DNA of 64,000 nt from contig SCFE01000016.1 of NCBI GenBank assembly GCA_004352715.1, forward strand, positions 1,682,902 to 1,746,901, read 5' to 3'. The translations under genes and the position numbers were made by a program. A model generated the notes under the pieces. The model did no database searches, was not told the DNA's origin, and saw only the letters and a list, made by a program, of their open reading frames with translations. Below are positions 1 through 21,399 of the stretch, one piece after another. This stretch comes from Hofstenia miamia. Taxonomy: Eukaryota > Xenacoelomorpha > Acoela. The number at the start of each line of letters is the position of its first letter. Position 1 is the first letter of the stretch.

Positions 1-319
1 AGTACAATATATCTTTCATTATATGATTAGTAGAAATAACTAATAGTTGTAGAAGAGCTTTCCTTGGAGTGCAAGTTGTCAGGAATTTTAAAATGATAAT
101 ATGACTAACCTGTAAAGCCTACTTTTGGATAACATAAGATATTCTATATTCAGATAAATATTAACGACTAGAAATTGACAATTTATCTCAATAGTCATCA
201 AATATATAAACATTATGTGATTACATAAAATAGAATAAAACAATATATACAATAAATCTAATAACTATAAAGATTTCAAGAACAAAATGTATAATCATTA
301 CTGTAGAATTTGTATCCTA

Positions 320-545
320 GTCATGCTTTACCCGAGATATACATTTGCTTAAGAAAAATTTTAATACGATTCTTAAAAGCTTGCAGTTTTTCAAAGTTAT
401 TTATCCCTTTAGATAGTGAATTCTAAGTTAGAATAGCGGTATTAATGAACGATTGCTTCAAAACTTTCTTTCTATATTTAGCACAAGAAAAGTCTTTTGA
501 TCTGGAATTCTGTTTATGAATAAAACCAGGCTATGATGGTTACAA
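320..545 (-). pseudogene. LINE (CR1/L2-like) reverse transcriptase C-terminal remnant
   Basis: The minus-strand translation is open except for one stop and resembles the C-terminal tail of CR1/L2/Jockey-type RT proteins: a conserved N-S-L (normally WN-x-LP) followed by an F-K-x-R-I-K-x-F-L-K segment. No catalytic motif is present. This is a short decayed fragment, and the family assignment is by pattern only. Confidence 0.35.
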
Positions 546-608
546 ATATAAGGTTTTAGTTTAAGAGAAATTTAGCGTATTGTAATTATGATAATGTTCC
601 TTCCAATA

Positions 609-2000
609 CAGTGTGTCCAAAAACGTTTAGGAATTTAAATGTCATTTATTTATTATAACAAATAGAATAAAATAATATACAAAAAGGAAAAAATTAAATA
701 TAATTATTTTACAGTGTTAATTCAAATGTGCATCTTTCGATGAAATAACATCATTTAAAGTAAGTTTTTATGTTATGGTGGAGTTTTATATGATAAAATT
801 GTTCTTCAACATAACCCTAAAGAAAAGGACGGGTTGGTTACAATATGTAGCCGACATAAAAAATTAAATAACAGACGTTTTTTTACCAAGTTTTTTTCTG
901 ATATTTATAATAGACTTTGCATGTGCGTAGTTGTGACCACAATCTGTTGAAATGTTCATGATTCTCTTTAACGTAAATTATACATATATCAAGTACCTAC
1001 CGCATGCGAGACTACAACAATGGGGTAAAAATGAAGACATTGAATCAGCCATTAAAGACAATATCAACAAAACTGCGTGAATAGTGGGTCACTTATTGAG
1101 AAATATCTGATTAAATGTGTGTTTCAAAAGCTTGGCGGTAAAACACAGCAAAATTCCATCCCAATGTGAGGAGAGTTTCAAAGAGAAAGAACGGTGACAG
1201 GGAAGAAACTGTTAACTGAACGACAATTAAGAACATTAACAAACACTGTGATTAAAAATCCCTTCAAAATACGGGAGAATTGCACTTGATTTTAAAGATA
1301 AGATTATCAGATATTAGCAAAAAGAGTATCCGAAAATATCTACTTCTCTCCAGAAACCGTAGGCTTAATGACACCTTTTCAAAGATTGACAAGATTCAAT
1401 TGGAAGAAACGTATATCTCTAAAACTACAATTTTTCTGAACAAAAGTTTTTTGAAGTAAAGAAAGCAGTGTGCAGCATTGATGATAAAGTGAGAGTTTTC
1501 TGTGCTAAACACCACCAATTCTTACACCAGTACACGAAATCCTCTCTGAAACATGGACACAGGTGTAGTTTTATGGGTTTTTTCATACAAAGGGGTTGAG
1601 AGGCTACGTTGTCGTGAACCAATTGAAAAATTGAATGTATACTGAAACATAAAGTTCTAAAAGAACTTGTGCCTAATCTTACAAATCCACTTCCCTGAAA
1701 TGTTGGTGTATTTCAAGATAACGGCCGTCCTTGTCCTAAATCGGCACAGGTTCAAATATGGGAAAAAGAAGTCCACATTCGGGGCTCAAATTGGTTGGTC
1801 ACAGTCCGGACTGCAACTCTATCGAAAAGCTCGAAAGTATAATTAAGTGTAAAGTTCAGAAACAGCGTCCAAAGAATAATCAAGAATAATTGAAAAAGCT
1901 TATCATAAAGTAAACGCAACTAAGACTTCAGAACTTAACAACTTCTCGAGTTCGAAAACTTAGATAACTATGAATTCAAATGCTCTTTACCAATGGAGAA
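609..2000 (+). mobile_element. Decayed Tc1-like transposon
   Basis: The left end reads TA followed by CAGTGTGTCCAAAAACGT, typical of a Tc1/mariner inverted repeat after a TA target. The interior has Tc1 transposase fragments in shifting plus-strand frames. A helix-turn-helix-like N-terminal part lies near 1020-1380. A QDN block (second catalytic D) is near 1720. An H-S-P-D-C-N-S-I-E block followed by S-I-I-K-x-K-V-Q-K-x-R-P-K (third catalytic E) is near 1795-1880. Many stops and frameshifts show that it is dead. I find no matching right inverted repeat, so the 3' border is approximate. Confidence 0.6.
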
Positions 2001-2782
2001 CTGAATATTATACTGGAGGTTCCTAAAAAATTTATTTAAATAGTGGAAACCACAATTTTACAGCTCCCAAAATCCTTAAATAAGTTTCACAACTTCAAAA
2101 GAAAAAGTCTAAAGTAAAAAAAATGCGGTTCAAATCGGAATTTTTGAAAAAAGTTTTAGGCTATAGCAAAAATATGCCTTCAATGACTACGAGATTAAAA
2201 CATGAAATATCATATTTAAGACAGATTAAAAATACTTTTAAGAACTCTTAGTAATCATTTGTGAAATGCCTTTTGAATTAACATAGTCTATATAAAACTG
2301 CGACCTGAACACCCGGCAATCATTAACAGACAGCCACTTTTGCTTCACAGATAAAACAAGACTTCATGTCTTAATCGACTGCCTGAAAATTAGCGTTATC
2401 GTGATGCCAAAATTGGTTTGTCTACTTAGTAAAATTTCTCGCAATTTGATGAATACAGATTTAAACAATAATGAAATCAACATAACAAATTGATTTTATG
2501 CTAAAAACACAAAAATGGTGTTAAGCTAAATTTGGTTTACATGCACATAGTCTACACTGGACGCAAAATTTAGAATTCTATATTTATATCATTAAGTCCA
2601 TTACATGAACATTTTTTGATGTTGCTTTCAATTTTTAGATACTGACTTAATGACGAGAACTTTCTGAGATAATTGCTGTGATTTACTCAAAACATTTATA
2701 AAGAAATCTGAAAATAAGTTCACAAGAATGGTATTTAGTCACTTTGGAGAGCTTAGCCGGATTCGATCTTGCATGTATTATT
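2001..2782. other. AT-rich 3' flank of DHX38, no gene seen
   Basis: No coding exon, RNA or repeat was recognised. It presumably contains the DHX38 3' UTR on the minus strand, but I saw no clear polyadenylation hexamer in that orientation. Confidence 0.4.
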
Positions 2783-12954
<10,172 letters not shown>

Positions 12955-13680
12955 TCTAAACAACTAGCTTTCACTGAATCAAAGAATTTTCATGGTAAAT
13001 AAGCAAATAAATAAGAGATAATGTACAAAAAATTCAATCAACTACGTAAAAAGAAGTTTTAGTGAATTTCAAGCGAAAATATTTGTTATTGTATATGACA
13101 TATGTCAACTTTTCTAAGATGTCGGCATGCATAATCTAGACAGCGCTCCTTGTCAATTAGGTATCAAGTCTGTGCAAACTAATACTCTCTAACTAGTTAT
13201 GCAAATGCATAGAAAAAGATGCATTCGGGAAAGACGGCAAAAATTAACACAATTTTATGTTTAAAACGATGAAGAATAAGATAGAAATAAATAAGTGCAA
13301 GAAATATGCAATATATTTAATTGAATTAACAAAACATGTAGTACGAGGTTATCACGCGGTAAATATTTTACCACCAAGAAGCATTTAAAATAATTATATT
13401 TGTCAAAAGTGTTAGTTATCCTAAAAAAACTAATTTAATGAAATGAAATGCTGTTTTTTTGTTCTAACAAACATTACTTACAGTTGGTAATTCTTTCAAA
13501 ACATTTGATTTATATTTTTCACTCAATTTATGCTTCCAATATCTTTATATGGTGCATAGTGATTCATTTGGGAAATTTGTAGATAATATAAAATTCAGGG
13601 AATTTATTAAAATTGCAATCAAATGCAGCAGTTATATTCGGAAACACGGAGTATCTTTCAAATATATTTTAGAATTATAG
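12955..13680. other. DHX38 upstream region, no gene seen
   Basis: This is AT-rich DNA immediately upstream of the DHX38 start codon on the minus strand, presumably 5' UTR and promoter. I recognised no specific promoter motif and no coding exon. Confidence 0.4.
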
Positions 13681-13689
13681 GTGGGGTTC

Positions 13690-14480
13690 TTAAAGTTTAT
13701 TATGCAAATTATAAATCGCTATTAGGTTGTGCATTGTATATTAAAACCCATACAGGATAACAATATGCTTGACAAATGCTAAATCCTTATCCAAAATTAT
13801 ACCGAGATATTTATAGAATTTCACACTTTGTTTGACAACAGATATTTAAAAATTGGGAAAGGCGTCCGAATATCTGAAGAAGTTTACGACTGCTGGTTTT
13901 TCAAGATTTAAGAACAATATATTGTAAGAAAGACTTACTGTATATGACTGAATTTCTATTACTAAGGCATACTTATCATTAGAAGTTTTTTGAATATTAG
14001 TGTCATTTGCGAATAAGTACGTTGATAAACTTAAGCAATTTGGTAAATCATCTACTTACATAAGGAACAACAACGGTTCTAAAATGGAGCCCTGTGTCAC
14101 ACCACACGACAACTTTTGAAGTTTAGATGCTGATTCATAAATACGTATATATTAAGTAATTTTCAAAAATATGACACACCTGCCCTGTGAACATACTTGT
14201 ACAGCTTCAGTATTAGTTTATGATCAATAGCATCAAATTCTTTCCTTAGATCAATAAATACACAAATGTTCTATATTTTCAATTACTTTTATAAATGCTA
14301 ATGTATAATGATCTAAATGATTTGAAATAATTAGTTTATATTTAATTATATACTTGAAAGATCTATTATATAAACTTCGTTAAAATCTTGCTGAATACAG
14401 ATAATAATGACATTGGTCTATAGTTTGAAGAAAAGTTTTTAAAACCACTCTTATATATTGGGATTACTTCTGTTGTTTTC
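13690..14480 (-). pseudogene. LINE reverse transcriptase remnant (CR1/Jockey-like)
   Basis: Minus-strand fragments match RT motifs in order. A K-E-F-D-A-I-D-H segment (motif A, normally AFD) lies near 14240. G-V-T-Q-G-S-I-L-E-P-L-L-F (motif B) lies near 14085. F-A-N-D-T (decayed F/YADD, motif C) lies near 14000. Several stops interrupt it. Only the central RT domain is recognisable. Confidence 0.6.
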
Positions 14481-14529
14481 ACTCATAAGTGCTAATTTTT
14501 AATGCCAATGTTAATTAGATAGTTATTGA

Positions 14530-15200
14530 ATTCATTAACCGAAAGGGCAGTGCGCCTAAATCTTCCCAGAGAATACCTCCGTGAGGTGGTTCCCGGAATA
14601 GCTAACCAGCCATTATGAAAGGCGAAAGACAATCCAGAAGGGTGGCGGTGAGCTAACACTTGACGGGCGCGTCACTGTACGGAGTTCCGCAACTATAATG
14701 GACGTAACACTAGGGAAGAAGAAGGTGCCACCTTGTATACTTTGTGCATGTGGGGGCGGTAACGGTCGAGAAACCTCGCTGCTATCAAGCCTGCACTGGT
14801 GCCAAATCGTGAGTGCGTCACATATGGAGTCGTACAGGGATCACTCTTTGTTTCTAGCCTGTGAGATATGCAAAGACGAGCACTTGCTGTGCCTTTCCTG
14901 TGAGGCAGCTTTGTTGTGTCACAGGTAGTTATGAGCCAACAGCTGCTCTCTTAGTTACCACTGTTAGTAACAGTATTAAGCGACATTATAATAATCAGGC
15001 AAAATATTAAGCACCATAATAATAGCTTGTGTATTCAAGGCCATTACAATAGTTCACGAAAGTGTATTCNACAGATCAGCACTCTGCGTGCCTGGTGTTG
15101 CCAGAGGTTTCTCACGATTAAACCGGCCATTGCGGCATACTTCTATGGGTGACGGTCCGGGCCCGGGTCGTGGATGTACCTACTTATAAATCTGTCGATT
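14530..15200 (+). other. GC-rich block with a 76-codon Cys-rich frame
   Basis: Base composition is clearly richer in GC than its surroundings. A frame at 14698-14928 opens with MDVTLGKK and has paired cysteines (CILCAC, CEIC, CLSC, LLCH) that could bind zinc. It has no recognised homologue. The block lies just upstream of the R4-like LINE fragment and shares the repeated segment 14964-15069, so it may be a 5' part of a retroelement. A single N at 15070 interrupts the sequence. Confidence 0.3.
14964..15069 (+). repeat. 106-bp direct repeat, copy 1 (ends at a single N)
   Basis: As far as I can read, it is identical to 15495-15600. It begins TTAGTAACAGTATTAAGC and ends GTGTATTC, immediately followed by the lone N at 15070. 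Confidence 0.85.
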
Positions 15201-15494
15201 GTTTGAGTAACCTCGATATGTACAACTGAAGCTTTGGTAAGTTATATAAAAATTCATTCATCTACATTTTTCGCATGTTATTCCTATGGAATATATTGAT
15301 ATAAGAGGCAATCCGAACACTATTCGCTAAGCAATCTCAGTTTCGCAAGGGAGTGCCCCCAAAAGTTTTTTTATCAAAAAAATACTCAAGACATGGGTTT
15401 ACTCAGAAAATTTAGTAGGGATGTAACTTACTGCTTAATCTACTTCATATATACCAAAAAATAACTCGTTTTCAAAATTCTTTTTTGCTTAATA

Positions 15495-15600
15495 TTAGTA
15501 ACAGTATTAAGCGACATTATAATAATCAGGCAAAATATTAAGCACCATAATAATAGCTTGTGTATTCAAGGCCATTACAATAGTTCACGAAAGTGTATTC
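15495..15600 (+). repeat. 106-bp direct repeat, copy 2
   Basis: Second copy of the 14964-15069 block at an offset of 531 bp. It is followed directly by the (AAT)n tract and the LINE fragment. Confidence 0.85.
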
Positions 15601-15608
15601 AGCGCCAC

Positions 15609-15616
15609 AATAATAA

Positions 15617-15665
<49 letters not shown>
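15609..15665 (+). repeat. (TAA)n microsatellite
   Basis: About 57 bp of TAA/ATA trinucleotide repeat with one AAA interruption, directly 5' of the R4-like LINE fragment. Confidence 0.95.
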
Positions 15666-15666
<1 letters not shown>

Positions 15667-16648
15667 TTCCAGGGAGACAGCTTAACGCCACTACTGTTCG
15701 TAGTTAGCTTAATACCTATCACAGAAGAGTTAAAGGAGACAGGCATAGGGTATAAGATGGAGAAGAATGGTAGAGCAGTGAGTCACCTGTGGTACATGGA
15801 CGACCTGAAGATGTATGCTAGTTCAAGGAAGATGTTGCAGAAGCAAGCGGAGACATTGGAGAAGGCAAGCAGAGATTCAGGGTTGGAGTTTGGATTAGGA
15901 AAGTGTGCAGCAGTGACAATGACTAGAGGTAAGTGTGTGGATGGGGAGGGCTTGAGGACAAGCAGTGGGGATAAAATTGAGGAAGTCAAGGAGGGGTACA
16001 AGTACTTAGGAGTAATAGAGAAGGACAGAACAGATCACATGCTAATGAAGATGAGGCTAAGGAAAGAGTACAAGAGGAGAGTAAGTAAGGTACTACAGAA
16101 GTCAACATTGAATGGGCAGAACAGCATAAAGGCAATTAATACGTGGGCGATACCAGTGTTGAGATATTCGGCAGGAATAGTTAGGTGGAATAAGAATGAA
16201 CTGAGGGAATTAGACAGGGAGACAAGGAAGATACTAGCAGCAGAGAGAGCATTCAACCTCAATGGAGATGTAGATAGGCTGTACATGACAAGGCATAAGG
16301 GAGGTAAAGGGCTGCTAAGTGTGGAGGAGACTGTAGAAGCAGAAGCACTAGGGCTAAAGGAATATGTAGAAGAGCAACCTGAGGGGTCCCTACTAGAGGT
16401 CACTAAGGAGTTGAAGAAGATAAGAACTGAGGGTGAAGGAAAGAAGATATACCAGAGTAGGATGGAATCAGAGAGACAAACAAGGTATAGGCAGAAGGCA
16501 ATGCATGGAGAATACTGGAGGAACCCAGAAAAGTGTGATAGAGAAGAGAGGAACAAGTGGTTAAAGAAGGCAGGACTGAAGAGAGGAACAGAAGCACTGA
16601 TAATGGCAGCACAGGAGCAAGCAATAAGAGCAAACTGGGTGAAGAAGC
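15665..16648 (+). mobile_element. R2/R4-superfamily LINE fragment, reverse transcriptase region
   Basis: An uninterrupted plus-strand frame starts inside RT motif B (FQGDSLTPLLF), passes the catalytic YMDD near 15797 and continues through the thumb to a basic A-I-R-A-N-W-V-K-K-H segment before a (TTA)n tract. Later segments such as Y-K-Y-L-G-V, A-I-N-T-W-A-I and G-G-K-G-L-L-S-V-E resemble site-specific, restriction-like-endonuclease LINEs (R4/Dong type, known to prefer TAA repeats). The RT fingers and the C-terminal zinc knuckle and endonuclease are missing, so it cannot move on its own. The absence of stops over about 330 codons suggests a young copy. The ATG at 15757 is internal. Confidence 0.65.
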
Positions 16649-16679
16649 ATATTATTATTATTATTATTATACATGGAAC

Positions 16680-17460
16680 ACATTAAAATTTTCCAAAAAT
16701 AATGATTATAGGTATTATATAAAACTAGAAAGTCAAAATAAAGCTTTAGACAACAAATGTTTACAAAATAAGATCGGAAAAATAATTTGATTGATAAATC
16801 TCATAATTATCTTTGATAAATACAATTAGACACCGCCACTTCCCGTCTTCCCTAGGATCAGAAATCAAGAGGTGAAAATCACATTTAAACATTTATTTCG
16901 CCTTTTCCGTCATCCAAGTTTCTGACAGGCATAAAGCTATTATATTAAGAATAATTGAAAGAAAGACTTGAACAGATTTCAAATTTTTTCTAAGAAAAAC
17001 TAACATATATATGAGCAATACTTAAGTTCATATTTCTATATTTTACTTCAATATCTCAGCAATAACAAAAAATGAGGTAATTTTTTAACGAATCTTTACA
17101 ATTTGATATAGGAGGTACAAAAAATAGTTTTAACATTTCTATTTCATTACAGCGAAGGTATAGAATAGGGTGCATGTGGAGAAAATGAACACTAAAAATG
17201 ATGAGAAATGCAATAAAATACGTAAAAGGTATAAAAAGTAATGGATATAGACCGATAAATTTGCATAATTAACCTAATTCGTAGCACGCGGTATATATTT
17301 AAGGACAATAGCACAGAAAACTTGAAATTCATAAAATAATTACCTATTAATAAACAAATTACAAGATATAAAAGTACATTTATGCAAATCTATACATTTT
17401 TACACAAATCAAATCATTAGGTGAAATTTTCAAATACATTGTAGGAAAAATATAAATATA
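16680..17460. other. AT-rich spacer, nothing recognised
   Basis: No coding or repeat feature was identified between the two LINE fragments, apart from the (TTA)n tract that closes the first one at about 16650-16672. Confidence 0.4.
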
Positions 17461-17479
17461 TTAATTTCAATTATTTAAT

Positions 17480-19073
17480 GTGTTTTACAAGGTCAACCAT
17501 TTCAACCGCAAATTGATTGAAGAAATAGATAGGTCCAAGCGACGTTGCCTTGAAAATGCTAACACTGCAGCACAATCTTGGAACCTGTATCATTCATTCA
17601 CTAGAGGACATACAAGTGCTCCTATCACAAATGTTATTTCTCAATTTTCGGATATCGAGGAGGCTCTTGAAGCTATTGCGAGCAAGTTCCAAAGTTCTAT
17701 GTCATCTATGCCTCCGTGTGTTAAAACCATTCGCACTTGCCAGCAGCCCTCCTGCTTCCGTTCCATTTCTCCCATGGACATATTTTACTATATTGATTCT
17801 CTTAAGTCCCATGGAACTGGCTCGGATGACATCGCAAACAAATTGTACAAAAGTATATCCCACCTTGTTGCCGAACCTCTCTGCAATATTATAAACCATT
17901 CCTTTAGCACTGGTCATGTGCCTGGTAAACTAAAAACAGCACGTGTCATTCCGCTTCCTAAAAATACGAATCCTGATATTTCACAGCTGAGACCAATTTC
18001 GCTTCTTTCCGTTCCTTCCAAATGCATGGAATTCTGCGCTCTTTTAACCTTGAAACCACAAATTTTGCAGCATATAGACAATCATCAGTATGCTTACCAG
18101 AAACAGAAATCTACTTGCATAGCTCTAATTCATGCATTGGACGAAATCACACGTATTCTGGATGACGGCGATGAAGTTTTATTTCAAGCGTTCGACTTAA
18201 GCAAAGCATTCGATACAGTTCCACACGAGAGACTGCTGAGCAAACTTGCGAAGGTCCTACATCCCTCTCTCATTGCTTGGCTTTCTTCTTATTTGTCACA
18301 CAGGAAATTTTATGTTTTTCACAATGGACATAGGAGCTCTTTGTATGACGTCTTGAGTGGTGTTCCCCAAGGATCATTGATTGGTCCATTACTATTCATC
18401 TTTTATATGTCTGATCTAGAGTCAAAAAATGGTTTGTTGATTAAGTTCGCCGATGATTTAACCTCTATCGTTCGCGTAAGTGCAAACAGCACAATTACCA
18501 CAGACTATGAAAATATTTCCACTTATTGCAACTTAAATGGTCTCACTCTCAACGAGAAAAAATGTCAACAGATGATCATCAGCACAAAACGGAATAGTAC
18601 TATTCGCAAGCTTATTCCAGATAGAATTCCCATAGTATCTAGCATACGTGTTCTTGGCATCACGATTGACTCTTCTTTATCATGGAAATCTCATTTGGAT
18701 GCTTCTGTTAAACGTGCAGCTTCTCGTTTCACTATACTTAGACAGCTTAAATTTGTATGTTCTGAACAGGATTTACGGTCAATCTTCCAATGTTGCATTG
18801 TATCCTTATTTGATTATTGTTGCCCTCTTTTTGGGTCACTGCCCATTACCCTTGATGTTCAAATCCAACGGGTTCTCAATAGAGGCGAACGAATTATTAC
18901 CAGTGGCAGAATAAATGCATCTCCTATAATAAATAGCGAACGACGAATTGAATTATCACACAAACTTTTCAAGCAAGCAGCAGTGTCAGGACATCCTCTA
19001 CATGAACTTATGCCTCCTATTCAACATCGCTCGGGACGTCTGGTAGAATTTCGATGTCGTCTCTCTCTTAGAC
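17480..19073 (+). mobile_element. Non-LTR retrotransposon RT fragment (Jockey/CR1 superfamily)
   Basis: A 531-codon open frame carries RT motifs in order: L-R-P-I-S-L-L-S, A-F-D-L-S-K-A-F-D (motif A), S-G-V-P-Q-G-S-L-I-G-P-L-L-F (motif B), F-A-D-D (motif C, catalytic pair) and L-G-I-T-I-D (motif E). The apurinic endonuclease half is absent, so the copy is 5'-truncated. The ATG at 17480 may not be the true start. The frame runs into a single N at 19074 and then a (CTA)n tail, consistent with CR1-like microsatellite 3' ends. Confidence 0.85.
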
Positions 19074-19074
19074 N

Positions 19075-19104
19075 CTACTACTACTACTACTACTACTACT
19101 ACTA
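19075..19104 (+). repeat. (CTA)n microsatellite
   Basis: About ten CTA units follow the lone N at 19074 at the 3' end of the preceding LINE fragment. Confidence 0.95.
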
Positions 19105-19611
19105 GCATCATTTCAACCAACATATGCGCTTTGTTGAGTACATAATTTATTGAGGAAGTTTTTGTGTATAAATATAGAGAATATTTGATTAAATTTTTAT
19201 GAAAATTTAAATAGTTTTTTTGTTAAATTTTTATATTAAGTATATGAATCATGAATAAAGCGGATGTTACACGAAAGGCTTTGTCCCGTGGCAAAAGAAC
19301 TATGTTAAGTGCTCTTTGACATGGTACACAATGAACTCATGCCCCGGCACATGCTCCGAAAGTAATTATCTTCCAATTATCGCGCGTGGGCAGTGTGCTA
19401 CACAGAGTGCATTTAACTTAAGTGTTTTGCTGCCGCAAAAGCCCATCGTGCAGCATCCGCTTTATATTCCTTTTTCGAATGTTTGAAGCCCACATTAGAT
19501 TTCTCTCATGCTTCTTTGATGAGTTTGCAACAATTTTATTACAACAAAACCTTATTTTAAGCCGATGTATACATATTTATTTCAACGTTCAATTTCTAAA
19601 AAATATTACAT

Positions 19612-21394
19612 TTGACAATGGCGAGAATGGGGATTGATTGTGCTTCTCTCTCTCGTAAACTGAGCGCTAATGATGAATGCTTAAACGCTTCTCATGACTT
19701 TCTTGTTGACCACTTTGCTATGTTATTTAATGTAATTTGTAATGATACTACTAAGTTGAAGTCATTAAAAATGTACAAAATCATATATCGAGATATACAC
19801 TACTTAGATAGTGATTGTTTCTGCAAATCCTTAGAGAAGGAATTTACCAAAAATTATGCTGAATTAGATACCTTGGACATAGACAAATATTTTGATACTT
19901 TAAATTATTTACTTAAAATAGTTTATAATGAACATTGTTCGCTAAAGGAGAAGTATGTACGGAAACGAATGACCTTCAATGGTTGGTTTGATGCTGAAAT
20001 AAAAAAGTTAAGAGCTCTACGCAGAAAACCAGAAAAGAGATATCTTAGGTTACGAACTCAGTCAAAAGGGTCATCAATACGAATTTGGGTTCTGATGTTG
20101 TAATAAGTATTAAGAAGAAAGAAGAATTTTATTTCAAATCAATGTTCGAATCTATGAAAGGGAACTTTAGTAAGTTATATCTATTTATGAGCACATTAGA
20201 TCCCAGTATAACGTTACTTAACGATAATCAAATTTCTGCTCAAGAATTTTGCAATTATTTTAATAATAAGACGAATTCTCTCTATGATTCATTAACGAAA
20301 AAATCCCTTGACTGCGAAAACATACTTCGCGGATGCAATTTTTCTAGTAGATTTGACAGCTTTTCTTCCCTATCTGAACCTGATATAGGGAACACAATAT
20401 CTGCCATGAAGATTGTAAAATGCGAGCTTGATGTAATCCCTTTTAAACTAATAAAGTCACATCTTACTATTATGATTAACATATTGCCAAGTATTACACA
20501 CAAGATTAATCTCTTCCTATCTACTGGCATTTTTCCCCAAAATGCTAAGATGAGTATAATAACACCTATCTTAACATCGGGTAAGAAAAAGGATAACCCT
20601 CTGCATATCGTCCAATCTCTAATATTCCTTGGTTATCAAAGATTATTGAAAAGACAGCGTGCACGCAATTAGTTTCATATTTTGAATCAAATGAGATATT
20701 ACCCTCAAGTCAATCAGGATATAGAAGATATCACTCGGTAGAAACTATTCTGTTACGAATGAAGAATGATCTCTTAGCTTTTAAATGTAGAAGGTTAGCT
20801 GTACTTGCTGTACTACTTGATCAAAGTGCAGCTTTTGATTTGGATGATCACCAGCTTTTGCTAGATATATTGTACAAATGTGGCATCAGATCGACAGCAT
20901 TTAATTGGTTCAAATCATATATCTCAGAAAGATGAAATTATTATAAGACTGGCTTAACTAAATCTAATATAAATACAGCATTTTATGGCGTACCACAGAT
21001 ATCTATTCTTGGTCCTATTTTTTTATTATTTACAATGCATTAATCAGTCATTTTCTCCCAAATGCTGGGATACAACATAAAATGTTCGCAGACACACAAT
21101 TTTATATTCAGTCACATTTGGATAGGATTAATAATGCTAAGGCGGAGGCACTGGACATCATAACTACTCTTGAAAGAAGATTATCCACATTACATATCGG
21201 AGTTACTCAAGTTAAATGATGAAAGCAAAAGAACAATAAATGGAAAGACCTTAATCATTCCAAAATCTCTCGGTGGTGATCATGAAATTAGCTTCTCGTA
21301 TAGTGGTGCTAAGCGTTTTAACAATCTTCCAGTTTATCTTAGAAATGAATATTATTCTATTCAAAAAAGGTCTGAAACACTACTTATAAGCTGA
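19612..21394 (+). pseudogene. Decayed LINE (CR1/L2-like), frameshifted and internally deleted
   Basis: Successive plus-strand frames belong to one element. 19612-20103 has the linker before RT, including the F-N-G-W-F-D-A-E-I segment. 20085-20672 has the start of RT. 20670-21100 has motif A (D-Q-S-A-A-F-D) and a decayed motif B, with stops. 21170-21394 jumps to the C-terminal tail (P-H-Y-I-S-E-L-L through F-S-Y-S-G-A-K-R-F-N-N-L-P). Motif C and the thumb are lost. A (TTA)n-type tail follows near 21463-21490. Confidence 0.75.
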
Positions 21395-21399
21395 ACAGC

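Noticed and set aside
16035-16633. Long minus-strand open frames opposite the R4-like LINE
   Set aside because: They are leucine/serine-rich shadows of the plus-strand RT frame.
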